Shown here: positions 45,473 to 54,053 of the stretch, one piece after another | Numbering within the stretch: the stretch's first letter is position 1 | Layout of the letters: each line of letters begins with the position of its first letter | Origin: an uncultured Candidatus Melainabacteria bacterium | Lineage (GTDB): Bacteria; Cyanobacteriota; Vampirovibrionia; Gastranaerophilales; Gastranaerophilaceae | Reading direction: 5' to 3' | NCBI GenBank assembly: GCA_947090755.1 | Contig: CAMUPF010000002.1 | Span: forward strand, 62,001-126,000 | Length of the DNA stretch: 64,000 bases | The notes under the pieces: model-generated | What the model was told of the DNA's origin: nothing | Database searches by the model: none | Seen by the model: only the letters and a program-made list of their open reading frames with translations | Made by a program: the position numbers and the translations under genes

Positions 45473-45891
45473 AATCCGGTGAACGAACACCCTATTTAAT
45501 CGAACGACTCGTGGTTTCACTGAGTTATCTTACAATGGGATTTATTGGCTTTATCTGGCTTGTTTTAGGAGCCTTCACGAAATCTCAAACCTCTGATTTT
45601 GTAAGATACCACATATTCCAGTCAATATTTATTTCGATATCGCTATTTATTCTAAACCTGCTTCTTGGAATAATCAACGATGTTCTGACGGTAATACCGT
45701 TCATAAAAGTACTAGTACAAAATATATATTACCTGCTTAACGCACCAATTTTCCTAAATTACTCACTCATTCAGACGGTTCTGTACCTGTTTATTGCGTA
45801 TTTGATGATAACCTCGGCGCTTGGAATATACACATACGTACCGTTTGTTTCAGATATAATTTCTCAAAATGTCGGCCGCGGCGGCAGGTAA
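45469..45891 (+). CDS. Tic20-like integral membrane protein
   Basis: 140 residues from GTG 45469, with four transmembrane helices (about 10-32, 55-75, 80-100, 105-128). The pattern RLVVSLSYL ... FVRYHIFQSIFISIS, a short loop, then IFLNYSLIQTVLYLFIAYLM resembles the cyanobacterial/plastid Tic20 family (HF-R-H motif). Function in non-plastid bacteria is not settled. Overlaps the TPR gene and precedes dapB by 22 nt. Confidence 0.6.
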   Translation: MKSGERTPYLIERLVVSLSYLTMGFIGFIWLVLGAFTKSQTSDFVRYHIFQSIFISISLFILNLLLGIINDVLTVIPFIKVLVQNIYYLLNAPIFLNYSLIQTVLYLFIAYLMITSALGIYTYVPFVSDIISQNVGRGGR

Positions 45892-45913
45892 AAAGGTCAA
45901 AGGAGTATAAAAT

Positions 45914-46663
45914 ATGATAAAAGTAGCAGTATGCGGCGCTCTGGGCAAAATGGGCAAAGAAGTCGTCGAAGCGGTTTCTGGCGCTCAGGATATGGAACTT
46001 ACCGCGCAAATAGACATTATGGGTGCTAACACATATAAAAGTATTGAAGAAGCACGTAAACACGTTGAATTCGACGTTGTAATCGACTTTACACAGCCAA
46101 AATCCATCTACGAAAACGCAAAATTCTGTCTAAATAACGGAATAAAAATCGTTATCGGCACAACCGGCCTAAAAGATGAAGAGATAGCAGAACTTCGTAC
46201 GCTGAGCGGGGCTAAAAACACCGGCTGCCTAATCGCACCAAACTTTTCAACCGGCGCAGTTTTGATGATGATGTTCGCGAAACAGGCGGCAAAATACTTT
46301 GATAACGCAGAAATCATTGAACTTCACCACAATCAGAAAAAAGACGCACCTTCCGGCACTGCGATTAAAACGGCGCAATTAATGGCGGAAGAAAAAGCAA
46401 GTTTTATGTGCGGAAACTGCGCGGAAGTTGAAACGATTTCAGGCGCACGCGGCGGAACCTCATACTCAGACATAAAAATCCATTCAGTGCGCATGCCGGG
46501 CTACATCGCGTCGCAGGAAGTAATCTTCGGCTCAAGCGGCCAAATCCTAAAAATCCGCCACGACTCAATGGATAGAAAATGCTATATGCAGGGGATTCTA
46601 CTGGCAACACGCCATGTAGTTGAGAAAAACGACTTCACATACGGCTTAGAAAACATATTATAA
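45914..46663 (+). CDS. dapB: 4-hydroxy-tetrahydrodipicolinate reductase
   Basis: 249 residues. NADPH-dependent step of the lysine/diaminopimelate pathway. Nucleotide-binding GALGKMG (8-14), VIDFTQPKS, GTTGLKDEE, and the catalytic ELHHNQKKDAPSGTA with the active-site His pair and Lys. Full length. AAAGGAG ribosome binding site. Confidence 0.96.
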   Translation: MIKVAVCGALGKMGKEVVEAVSGAQDMELTAQIDIMGANTYKSIEEARKHVEFDVVIDFTQPKSIYENAKFCLNNGIKIVIGTTGLKDEEIAELRTLSGAKNTGCLIAPNFSTGAVLMMMFAKQAAKYFDNAEIIELHHNQKKDAPSGTAIKTAQLMAEEKASFMCGNCAEVETISGARGGTSYSDIKIHSVRMPGYIASQEVIFGSSGQILKIRHDSMDRKCYMQGILLATRHVVEKNDFTYGLENIL

Positions 46664-46690
46664 AAAAGGGGCTTTAAAAAGCCCCTTTTT
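46663..46690. terminator. Bidirectional intrinsic terminator
   Basis: A-run, GGGGCTTT-AA-AAAGCCCC hairpin, T-run, between dapB and the convergent BFN gene. Confidence 0.85.
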
Positions 46691-47204
46691 ATTGTTCATT
46701 TTCAAAATGTTCGCCGTTTTCTTTCATCATTTTTGCGAAATCAGACGGTTTAATACTTTGAACAAACTGTTTAAACTCCTGCGCTTCTTCTTCATCTTTG
46801 GCCGAATCCGTAGAAACAGAGCCGTTGGAAAGCACATTGGCCGTGACAAAAATCGGCGCATCAACACGTATTGCAACAGCAATAGCGTCAGACGGGCGCG
46901 AATCAATCTCAATTACCTCATCACCTTTTTTGAGAAAAAGCGTAGCATAATAAGTTTCTTGCTCGACATCATTAATCTCAATGCGATCGAGTTCAAACCC
47001 CGTTTTTTTAATAATATCGGGGATTAAATCATGCGTCATCGGACGTACGACATTAAGATTTTCGATTTTTCTAATAATAGCACTGGCTTCAGCCGATCCA
47101 ATCCAAATAGGCAGCGCGCGGCGATTTTCTTTGTCGTGGAGCACAACAATTGGTGATCCTGTGCGTGTATCAAGGGCGATGCCCATAACTTTCATTTCAA
47201 TCAT
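46689..47204 (-). CDS. Bifunctional nuclease (BFN) family protein
   Basis: 171 residues. BFN/DUF151 domain: MKVMGIALDTRTGSPIVVLHDKENRRALPIWIGSAEASAI, RPMTHDLI and EIDSRPSDAIAVAIRVDAPIFV. The family has RNase and DNase activity in plants and is widespread in cyanobacteria; the function in bacteria is not defined. The C-terminal acidic tail (SAKDEEEAQEF) is typical. GAGG ribosome binding site. Confidence 0.9.
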   Translation of the reverse strand: MIEMKVMGIALDTRTGSPIVVLHDKENRRALPIWIGSAEASAIIRKIENLNVVRPMTHDLIPDIIKKTGFELDRIEINDVEQETYYATLFLKKGDEVIEIDSRPSDAIAVAIRVDAPIFVTANVLSNGSVSTDSAKDEEEAQEFKQFVQSIKPSDFAKMMKENGEHFENEQ

Positions 47205-47242
47205 ATAAATAACCTCTGTTTAGATTATAACATAAATATGGT

Positions 47243-47270
47243 TTGCAAAAAAGTTTTTTTGTGTTATTAT
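47243..47270 (+). promoter_or_regulatory. Promoter of tRNA-Ser
   Basis: TTGCAA (47243-47248), 16-nt spacer, TATTAT (47265-47270), about 7 nt before the presumed transcript start; the tRNA begins at 47285. Confidence 0.6.
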
Positions 47271-47284
47271 AAAAACAGCATTGA

Positions 47285-47374
47285 GGAGACGTGGCCGAGT
47301 AGGCTGAAGGCGGCACCCTGCTAAGGTGTTATATGGAGCAATCTGTATCGTGGGTTCGAATCCCACCGTCTCCG
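47285..47374 (+). tRNA. tRNA-Ser (GCU anticodon)
   Basis: 90 nt including a long variable arm as in class II tRNAs. Acceptor arms GGAGACG (47285-47291) and CGTCTCC (47367-47373) pair; anticodon loop CTGCTAA (47318-47324) gives anticodon GCT, decoding AGC/AGU; T-loop GTTCGAATC. The 3' CCA is not encoded. The 3' end of this gene is the left edge of the AT-rich island, as expected for an integration hotspot. Confidence 0.95.
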
Positions 47375-47417
47375 TTTTTAAGTCCACAAACTGAGAATCA
47401 GTGCAGATACAAAATTG

Positions 47418-47444
47418 AAAAACCGCCCACTGTGGGCGGTTTTT
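47418..47444 (+). terminator. Intrinsic terminator after tRNA-Ser
   Basis: AAAAACCGCCCAC-T-GTGGGCGGTTTTT, 13-bp inverted repeat followed by T-rich sequence. Confidence 0.8.
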
Positions 47445-47849
47445 GCATGTGATTTTTTAAAGAGAATTTTTAATGTACTTTAACAGGACATTTTATCTGA
47501 ACGCATAGAAGTATTATTCGGCAGAGTTGGCTTGGTGTTTTAGTTTGGGCGGTCGGAAATAATCGTTTTATTCGTTACGCAAATTACTCAAAAGTCTCTT
47601 TTGGGTATCAGAAAGTGGCTCAAATTTCCAATATTTTATTTTTAAAACCTAATAACACTCCTGTATTCCCCCTATTTTACTAAATTGTACGGGTAAAACG
47701 ATTATTTGACTTTTGAGGACTATGTGAGTAATTTCAAATTCATTTTTGAGGTCGGTAATTTTTGCTCAAAGGTCGGATACGAATTTTATCAACACAAAAC
47801 AACATAAAGCTCGGAAATAGTGTTCCATTGTGACCTAAAATGAGTTAAT
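47445..47849. other. Non-coding region with repeated motifs upstream of the first Mu-type transposase
   Basis: About 400 nt without a gene. It holds a perfect 14-bp inverted repeat (AAATAATCGTTTTA 47557-47570 and TAAAACGATTATTT 47694-47707), two further inverted 10-mers (CTCAAAAGTC / GACTTTTGAG and AAATTACTCA / TGAGTAATTT), and four copies of a GNTCGG(A/T)A core near 47551, 47751, 47771 and 47810. The arrangement is what multiple transposase- or repressor-binding sites at a Mu-like left end look like, but the exact element end is not resolvable. Confidence 0.5.
47557..47707. repeat. 14-bp inverted repeat pair, 123-bp spacer
   Basis: AAATAATCGTTTTA (47557-47570) and its exact complement (47694-47707). 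A 9-mer of the same core (ATCGTTTTA) recurs at 51285-51293. Confidence 0.75.
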
Positions 47850-47858
47850 GTGTGTACG

Positions 47859-49850
47859 ATGAACGAACAGTATATTGATATTAAGCGAATAGCAGAAGTA
47901 AAAGGGCTGAAAAGTACCCGCTCTATCAGAATTGCTATTCAAAAAGGTAAATACATAGCTCGAGAAGTCAAAGTTAATGGCGGAATTTCTTATGAGATTT
48001 TGTATTCAAGTTTAGAGTCTGAAATTCAAGAGAAACTTGAAAATGAAGAAATTAAATCAACAGCTCTAATTTCGGTAGAAAATAAAGTAAATTTTATTTC
48101 AGAGGACGCAAAATTAAACGCATTAGCAAGAGTTGATATCGTAACGGCATTATTTAATTTGCGAACGAAATATCAAACTAAGAAAGAAGCAGACGAAATA
48201 TTTTTAGATTTGTATAATAGCGGAATGTATTTACCTAAAATATATAAATTTGTCGGCTCAATTTCAATCGGAACATTGCATCGCTGGGTTAAGGCTTATG
48301 AGAATTATGGAACAAACGGACTTTTACCACAAAGAAAAACATCTCAACAAAATGAATACAACACAATATTAAACAACGAAATGAAACAAATATTCTTAAA
48401 ATACCTTCTGCATCCTAATCAGTTTAGTATCGGCAAGGCAATTAATCTAACAAAGCACGTTTTAGAAAAACGCGGCTATGAAAATATACCTTGCAACCTT
48501 ACTTTCAGAAGATTTGCCGAACACTTTAAAAAGACAAATTATTCAAAATTGGTATTAATGCGAGAGGGTGAAAAAGCATATCACGATAAAGTGGAAGCAT
48601 ATATTGAACGAGATATTACAAAATTGGAAGTGGGTGATGTCTTAATCGCAGACGGTCACGTTCTTAATTTTCAAGTTATTAATCCATTCACAGGCAAGCC
48701 AACGAGAGCGACACTCGTTGGCTTTTTAGATTGGAAATCAACAGCACTTGTTGGGTATGAAATTATGATGACAGAAAATACCCAATGTATTGCAAGTGCA
48801 TTGCGTAATTCAATTTTAAATCTCGGTTTGATTCCAAAGGTCGTATACCAAGATAACGGGAAAGCGTTTAAAGCAAAGTATTTTCAACATACAGATTTTG
48901 ATGAGGCAGGATTCAACGGCGTTTATTCAAACTTAGGAATTAAATCGGTGTTTGCAAAACCATACAACGCAAGAGCAAAAGTAATCGAGAGATTTTTCTT
49001 AGAATTTCAAGAAGAGTTTGAAAAGATGATGCCAAGTTACATTGGAACAAGTATTGAAGATAAACCTGCGTGGTTAAAGCGAGGAGAGAAGTTACACAAA
49101 CAAATGCACCAAAAGACAACAAAAAACTATATTCCAACCGTTCAAGATGTAATTAAATATATTGATTGTTGGATTGATTACCATAACTCAAAACCTTGTC
49201 CGAATAATAATCAAATGACAATTAAAGAGTGTTTAAACTCCGTTCAAAAACAAGAAATTGATAAAAATATCTTAAACGATTTGATGATGAAAAAGGAAAC
49301 AAGAACGATTAACAAACATGGAATAACATTCTTAGGTTTGCACTTTAGAAGTGAAGTTTTACTTGATTTAAGAGAATCGGTATTTATCAGGTATTCACTT
49401 TTTGATTTATCTAAAATCCACGTTTATTCAATGAAAGGCGAGTTTTTATGCGTGGCTCGTCAGGTAGAAAAAGTTCACCCGATGGCAAATCATCTTGGAA
49501 CTGTTAAAGATATGGAAGAGTTTAAACAACGAATTCAAAAACAAAAACGACAGTTTAATAAGGCTAAAAAGGAATTTTTGAAATATTATCCGACAGAAAA
49601 TGCTGAAGTTTTAGAAATCGAGGGGGTAAATGAAGAGAAAATGAAAAGAGTTCAAGAACTTTCTGTTGTGAAACCAAAACGTGAACGAAAGCAAACACCT
49701 CGTGAACAGCAGATGAACAGACCATTTTTTAATTCTGATTATGAAAAATTTGAATGGCTGATGAGTAACGGAACAACAAATCAAGAAGATAGAAAATGGC
49801 TTGTTAATTACATGAAAAGTGATGAATACATTAATTTATACGGAGATTAA
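47859..49850 (+). CDS. Mu-type DDE transposase (MuA-like), first copy
   Basis: 663 residues from ATG 47859 (GTG 47850 also possible; no clear ribosome binding site for either). An N-terminal Mu DNA-binding-like domain (IDIKRIAEVKGLKSTRSIRIAI) is followed by HTH segments, then the integrase-core DDE domain with D265 (ADGH), D332 (YQDNGKAF) and E377 (VIERFF), and a C-terminal beta-barrel plus basic tail. Full length with intact active site. Together with the MuB-like gene after it, a functional transposition unit is plausible. First gene of the AT-rich island after tRNA-Ser. Confidence 0.9.
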   Translation: MNEQYIDIKRIAEVKGLKSTRSIRIAIQKGKYIAREVKVNGGISYEILYSSLESEIQEKLENEEIKSTALISVENKVNFISEDAKLNALARVDIVTALFNLRTKYQTKKEADEIFLDLYNSGMYLPKIYKFVGSISIGTLHRWVKAYENYGTNGLLPQRKTSQQNEYNTILNNEMKQIFLKYLLHPNQFSIGKAINLTKHVLEKRGYENIPCNLTFRRFAEHFKKTNYSKLVLMREGEKAYHDKVEAYIERDITKLEVGDVLIADGHVLNFQVINPFTGKPTRATLVGFLDWKSTALVGYEIMMTENTQCIASALRNSILNLGLIPKVVYQDNGKAFKAKYFQHTDFDEAGFNGVYSNLGIKSVFAKPYNARAKVIERFFLEFQEEFEKMMPSYIGTSIEDKPAWLKRGEKLHKQMHQKTTKNYIPTVQDVIKYIDCWIDYHNSKPCPNNNQMTIKECLNSVQKQEIDKNILNDLMMKKETRTINKHGITFLGLHFRSEVLLDLRESVFIRYSLFDLSKIHVYSMKGEFLCVARQVEKVHPMANHLGTVKDMEEFKQRIQKQKRQFNKAKKEFLKYYPTENAEVLEIEGVNEEKMKRVQELSVVKPKRERKQTPREQQMNRPFFNSDYEKFEWLMSNGTTNQEDRKWLVNYMKSDEYINLYGD

Positions 49851-49853
49851 ATC

Positions 49854-50582
49854 ATGAGAAAAACTTTTGTAAAAACAAAAAATGTCAAAGAATTTATAGG
49901 ATTTATGGAGGAATTAAAATCACTTCCACCAAACATTCCCAAAATTGCTCTAGTTTATGGTGATTATGGACTTGGAAAATCAGAAACGATAAAATGGTGG
50001 ACTTTTAAAAATGATTGTATCTATGTTAGAGCAACAAAAGGGATGTCAGTCAGATGGTTATTGTCTGAAATAGCGGAAGAACTTGGGGAAGAAGCGTATT
50101 GGCATTCTCAAGAAACTTTTAATATGATTGAAAATAAATTAAAGCAAACTCCTAAAACTATAATTATTGATGAAATTGATTATCTTATAAATAATAATGT
50201 AATTGAAATTTTGAGAGATTTGCATGATAGAACAAACTGTCCATTAGTTTTAGTTGGAATGGCAAATATTGATAAAAAGTTATCTCGTTATCCTCATTTA
50301 AAAGATAGAATTTACAAGGCTTTTAAATTTCAAAGTTATGAAAGTCAGGATATTAAACAAATAGTATCGGAACTTACGGAAATCCCTATAAGTTCTGATG
50401 GACTTGAGTATCTTGCGACACGACATAATCAGTTTAGGCAGATAGTTAAACTGATAAATAAGGTTGAAAAATTAGCAAAAACAAATAGTATTACAGAATT
50501 AAACGAAGAAATTTTAAGGAACATGCTAGATGAAAGACAAAATTTTACTTCTTTGCAAGCGGTTAAACAGATTTACGCTTGA
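49854..50582 (+). CDS. MuB/TniB-like AAA+ ATPase
   Basis: 242 residues. Walker A GDYGLGKS (36-43), Walker B KTIIIDEIDYL (about 103-113), sensor LVGMANID and an arginine-containing helix, then a C-terminal helical domain. MuB-like proteins bind target DNA and activate the DDE transposase. It starts 3 nt after the transposase stop, as in Mu and related elements. Only one ATPase gene is present for the two transposases in this locus. Confidence 0.85.
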   Translation: MRKTFVKTKNVKEFIGFMEELKSLPPNIPKIALVYGDYGLGKSETIKWWTFKNDCIYVRATKGMSVRWLLSEIAEELGEEAYWHSQETFNMIENKLKQTPKTIIIDEIDYLINNNVIEILRDLHDRTNCPLVLVGMANIDKKLSRYPHLKDRIYKAFKFQSYESQDIKQIVSELTEIPISSDGLEYLATRHNQFRQIVKLINKVEKLAKTNSITELNEEILRNMLDERQNFTSLQAVKQIYA

Positions 50583-51204
50583 TGAAATATCTACAATATC
50601 AGAACTTGCACCTGATAAGTTACTTCCGATAATTAACGCATTAATTTCTGAAGGTAAATTATTACAAGAAAATGGAGTATATTTTTACTCTAAAAAGCAA
50701 AGTATTTCTGCGAAATATTCGATTTTTAAATATTATCCAAAAGTGACAATTGATTTAGTTTTAAGATGTTTTTGTGAATCAATTAGTACAACCAAAACTT
50801 CTCACATTATATCTATAGGTGAGGATCAAGTGCAAAAATTTTACACAATTTTTAGAACACTTATTTATGAGCGACAAGAAAAACGGCTTAGAAATTATTA
50901 TGTTCAAGAGCCTCAAAACGCAAGACACAGAAAGTTTTTTGACCAAGAAGTTTATTTATATATTTATAACAAACAAGTTTTCGTGTCGGAAATTTTATTG
51001 CAAAGTCCTGATGATAAACCTTTAAATTCAAATGATAAAGTCGAATTTTCTAAAATTTATTGTTATTTGACGAGAAATCTAACCCATAATCAAAATGTAC
51101 ATAACCTAAATTACAAAATTGCTGAAACCATTTGGCGCAGAAATAAGAAATTCAATGAGCTTTATTTTGACTTAAAAAATAAAATGCTTAATTTTTCGCA
51201 ATAA
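50530..51204 (+). CDS. Element-associated protein, winged-helix N-terminus
   Basis: 224 residues, starting inside the ATPase gene (53-nt overlap) with AAGGAAC upstream. Residues 1-55 look like a winged helix (FTLDEISTISELAPDKLLPIINALISEGKLL), then a second HTH-like part (LVLRCFCESISTTKTSHIISIGEDQVQKFYTIFRTLIYERQ), and a C-terminal TRNLTHNQNVHNLNYKIAETIWRRN that faintly recalls IS1595-type transposase ends, without a complete catalytic core. Function unknown; it may be a regulatory or targeting subunit of the Mu-like element. Confidence 0.6.
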   Translation: MKDKILLLCKRLNRFTLDEISTISELAPDKLLPIINALISEGKLLQENGVYFYSKKQSISAKYSIFKYYPKVTIDLVLRCFCESISTTKTSHIISIGEDQVQKFYTIFRTLIYERQEKRLRNYYVQEPQNARHRKFFDQEVYLYIYNKQVFVSEILLQSPDDKPLNSNDKVEFSKIYCYLTRNLTHNQNVHNLNYKIAETIWRRNKKFNELYFDLKNKMLNFSQ

Positions 51205-51578
51205 ACTTTTCCCTAATTTTTAACAAAAAATCAGTATTTTTCGGTATATATTATTTTAGAAAATTTGTGCTCAAATTCAATAACATCGTTTTAATTCAGC
51301 TTTTGGGAAATTTCCCCATCAAGAATTTATGTCTTATTTAATATTTATCAAAATCAAAATATAATAATGTAACATTTCTACATAAATTTGTGGACAATTT
51401 TTAAATGTAGATATAACGCAATAGCAACAAGGCTTTTAATATGAAATGTAAAAAATTCTTCAAAATAAAAAATCGGATTATTGCTTACTTTCAGACGTAG
51501 ACTTTTGTCCCAAAGTTGACAAAGTAAAATTTCACACCCTTTAAAAAGAATTGCAAGCAATTTAAACTTAAAGTATTT
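51205..51578. other. AT-rich non-coding gap between the two transposase genes
   Basis: 374 nt without a supported gene. It has the ATCGTTTTA 9-mer (51285-51293) shared with the left region, and TTTTGGGAAATTTCC. It may hold an element end or the promoter of the second transposase; no terminator seen. Confidence 0.4.
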
Positions 51579-52505
51579 ATGAAACAGAAAAAAGACAAAA
51601 CAAATATATGGATAGATATTAAAACCGCTGCAGACATTATTGGTCTAGGCGAGCAAACCCTTAAAAAACAATGCAGAGCTGGGAAATTTGTCTTTAAAAT
51701 TGTTAAAAAAGGAAAGTGTACAAATTATTTTATTCTGTTAAAATCTCTTCCTAATTTTGCTCAAGATAAATATTTTGGAGAAAAATTTTCTGATATTAAA
51801 TACTCGGAAGCCCCAAATTGGGCGAAACAACAGGCTGAAAAGTATTTAGAAATACTGGAAAACTCTGACGGGTTAAAAGGCAACGACTTAAAGCAATTTA
51901 TTGAAGAATGGAACGAATCAAATGAACCAACCTCTTATTCGTCTGTTATAAAAATGCGAAGAAGATATTTTAGGTATGGTTTGAGTGGATTATTATCAAG
52001 ACACGGGCAACATTTAATAGGAAGTTCTGTCAAAGATGATTATTTTGAATATTTTAAAAATTTATATCTAGTTGAGGGTGCACCATCTCTAAGAACGTGT
52101 TGGGATTTGACTTTAGGTTATGCAATAAGAGAATTTAATGCAGATAGAAAAACTTTTCCGAGTTTTATGGCTTTCAAACGCAGACTTGATAAAGAGATTC
52201 CGAAACAGGGTATTTATATGGCACGATATGGTCAATCCGCTTGGAATAGAAAGTATGGCGGATATATAGATAGAGATTACTCAAATATAACCTGTAATGA
52301 AGTTTGGGTATCAGATCACGCACAGATTGATGTTGCTTGTTTTGACTCAGATGGAAAAGTCGTTTTTCCTTGGGTTACGGTTTGGCGAGATTATAAATCC
52401 GGCAAATGGCTCGGTTGGGTTTTGCAAACAAAAAATCCTAATTCAGATTTTATTTTTCAGTCTTTTTATTATGCAGCACAAAATTTGGTTTGCCAAAAGA
52501 TGTGA
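51579..52505 (+). CDS. Second Mu-type transposase, 5' part (frame 0)
   Basis: 308 residues. Mu-like DNA-binding start (WIDIKTAADIIGLGEQTLKKQCRAGKFVF), HTH region (KMRRRYFRYGLSGLLSRHG), and the first catalytic Asp (D246, SDHAQID). The frame ends with AAQNLVCQKM and a TGA, but a -1 shift at A AAT TTG (52481-52487) continues into the 52490 frame as GLPKDVIIDNGKDY, exactly the second catalytic region. The fused protein would be 651 residues, close to the 663 of the first copy. About 20-30% similar by eye to the first transposase, so it is a distant paralogue, not a recent duplicate. Confidence 0.82.
   Translation: MKQKKDKTNIWIDIKTAADIIGLGEQTLKKQCRAGKFVFKIVKKGKCTNYFILLKSLPNFAQDKYFGEKFSDIKYSEAPNWAKQQAEKYLEILENSDGLKGNDLKQFIEEWNESNEPTSYSSVIKMRRRYFRYGLSGLLSRHGQHLIGSSVKDDYFEYFKNLYLVEGAPSLRTCWDLTLGYAIREFNADRKTFPSFMAFKRRLDKEIPKQGIYMARYGQSAWNRKYGGYIDRDYSNITCNEVWVSDHAQIDVACFDSDGKVVFPWVTVWRDYKSGKWLGWVLQTKNPNSDFIFQSFYYAAQNLVCQKM
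52481..52487 (+). promoter_or_regulatory. Slippery heptamer A AAT TTG (-1 frameshift site)
   Basis: In the zero frame the codons are CAA-AAT-TTG; X XXY YYZ geometry is exact with X=A, Y=T, Z=G. Slipping back one base gives GGT-TTG-CCA-AAA-GAT, which restores the conserved transposase sequence. Only a weak stem (GATAA/TTATC, from 52511) lies downstream; no clear pseudoknot. A random indel at this position is the alternative. Confidence 0.6.
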
Positions 52506-53533
52506 TTATTGATAACGGAAAAGATTATCGCTCAAAGGATTTCGCGGGTGGCAGGTCAAATTTTAAGGTTGATATCAGCAAAGGTCAAACTTCTGCAATG
52601 CTAAAGGAGTTGAATGTTAATGTACATTTTGCACTTCCATATAATGCTCAAACAAAACCGGTGGAAAGAGACTTTCTGAAGATTAAAGAATTGCTCTCAA
52701 AACATTGCGTGGGTTATCGTGGCGGAAATGTCGTCGAGCGTCCTGAAAAACTTGCAAAAGAAATTAAAGCAGGTAAAATTATGCAATTTGAATATTTCAA
52801 GAAAATATTTGATGATTTTATCCTGAATGTTTTAAATAAAAAGCCTTCAAACGGTAAAAATCTAAATGGAATCTGCCCTGACGAATTGTTTTACAATGAA
52901 TACACAGAAAAAATTACACCGTCACGCGATGCGTTGAAACTATTTTGTATGCGAACATCCCGCAATTTTACGATTGGGCGAAACGGTATTCAAGACAGGA
53001 CACTCGGTATTGCTTACTGGGCGGATTGGATGATTGCAAGAACGGGCTTGAAAGTATATCTTCGTCGGGATGTTCAGGATTACAAAGAAGCGTGGGCTTT
53101 TAAGGCAGATAATGATGAGTTTGTTGGAACAGTTAAAGCTGTTAAGGCGGTTGCAGCATTACACGCAGATAAAGTATCAAAAGAAGAGTTTAAAGAAGCA
53201 CTATCTATAAAGAAACGGAATCTGAAAATTACAAAGGCTTATATCAAACAAGCTCGTGAAATTTCGCTTGAAGAACAATATGAAAACTATAAAGCTGCTT
53301 ACGCTTCCAGCAATAAGGATTATAAAAAGAATGTCAAAGTTTCTAAAATTGCCAATACTAATATGGATAAAGCTATTCAGAAAAACAAAAAGATGGAAGC
53401 ATTTGGCAGACAGGATTTATCTGTATTTTTAGAAAATAAAAAGCCGAAAGAAAAATTATATTTGTTTGAAACTGATAAAATTTTGGAAAAAGAGCGAATT
53501 GAAATGGAAGCTACGAGGGTGAAGGCTTTATGA
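52490..53533 (+). CDS. Second Mu-type transposase, 3' part (-1 frame)
   Basis: Continuation of the 51579 protein. With the shift, D312 (VIIDNGKDY) and E363 (PVERDF) complete the DDE triad with D246. C-terminal part has the Mu-type beta-barrel (GRNGIQDRTLGIAYWADWMIARTGLKVYLRRD) and a basic helical tail. Its own ATG at 52490 is unlikely to be a real start: it lies inside the catalytic domain, without a ribosome binding site. Overlaps the next gene by 4 nt. Confidence 0.82.
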   Translation: MPKDVIIDNGKDYRSKDFAGGRSNFKVDISKGQTSAMLKELNVNVHFALPYNAQTKPVERDFLKIKELLSKHCVGYRGGNVVERPEKLAKEIKAGKIMQFEYFKKIFDDFILNVLNKKPSNGKNLNGICPDELFYNEYTEKITPSRDALKLFCMRTSRNFTIGRNGIQDRTLGIAYWADWMIARTGLKVYLRRDVQDYKEAWAFKADNDEFVGTVKAVKAVAALHADKVSKEEFKEALSIKKRNLKITKAYIKQAREISLEEQYENYKAAYASSNKDYKKNVKVSKIANTNMDKAIQKNKKMEAFGRQDLSVFLENKKPKEKLYLFETDKILEKERIEMEATRVKAL

Positions 53534-53940
53534 AGAAAAATAAATATTTTGATAAAGCAGAAAAAATGTACGTTGAGCAGTTTATAACCGAAGTTGGAGT
53601 TGCAAAGCGTCTTGGAATAAGTGACAGGACTGTCCGCAGATGGAAAACCGAAGGTAATTGGGGTGAAAAGCGAAAAGAATACCTAAATAAACAAACATTG
53701 ACTAATTATGATATGTACCAATTAGTTCGCAAAATGCTTGATGATTTCAACGAGGATGTCGCAAATAAGCAGCAAATCGATGTTTCAAGACTGAATAAAT
53801 TTCTAAACATAACTGAAGAAATGGTTAAGCCAAAAAGTAAAAAACTGACTTTAGAAGAATTGCTCAATATTGCTATCAAAAAACAAGATACCGAAGAATA
53901 TTTGTTCAATGATGACGAAGAATGGGATTTTAATTTTTAA
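53530..53940 (+). CDS. HTH protein, terminase-small-subunit/DUF1804-like
   Basis: 136 residues. N-terminal HTH (AEKMYVEQFITEVGVAKRLGISDRTVRRWKTEGNWGEKRKEYL) like phage terminase small subunits and the DUF1804 family of Mu-like phages; the remainder is helical and acidic. The ATGA overlap with the transposase indicates one transcription unit. With no capsid or tail genes nearby it is probably an element regulator or DNA-binding accessory. Confidence 0.65.
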   Translation: MKKNKYFDKAEKMYVEQFITEVGVAKRLGISDRTVRRWKTEGNWGEKRKEYLNKQTLTNYDMYQLVRKMLDDFNEDVANKQQIDVSRLNKFLNITEEMVKPKSKKLTLEELLNIAIKKQDTEEYLFNDDEEWDFNF

Positions 53941-54053
53941 ATCCAAGTCGTTTATTGCTCCGAAATCGTCATTTGAATAAAAATATACACGCACACAAAT
54001 TAAATTCAATAGAACGCTTTTTGAACACTTTTTGAACGGGGTTTAACCATGGT

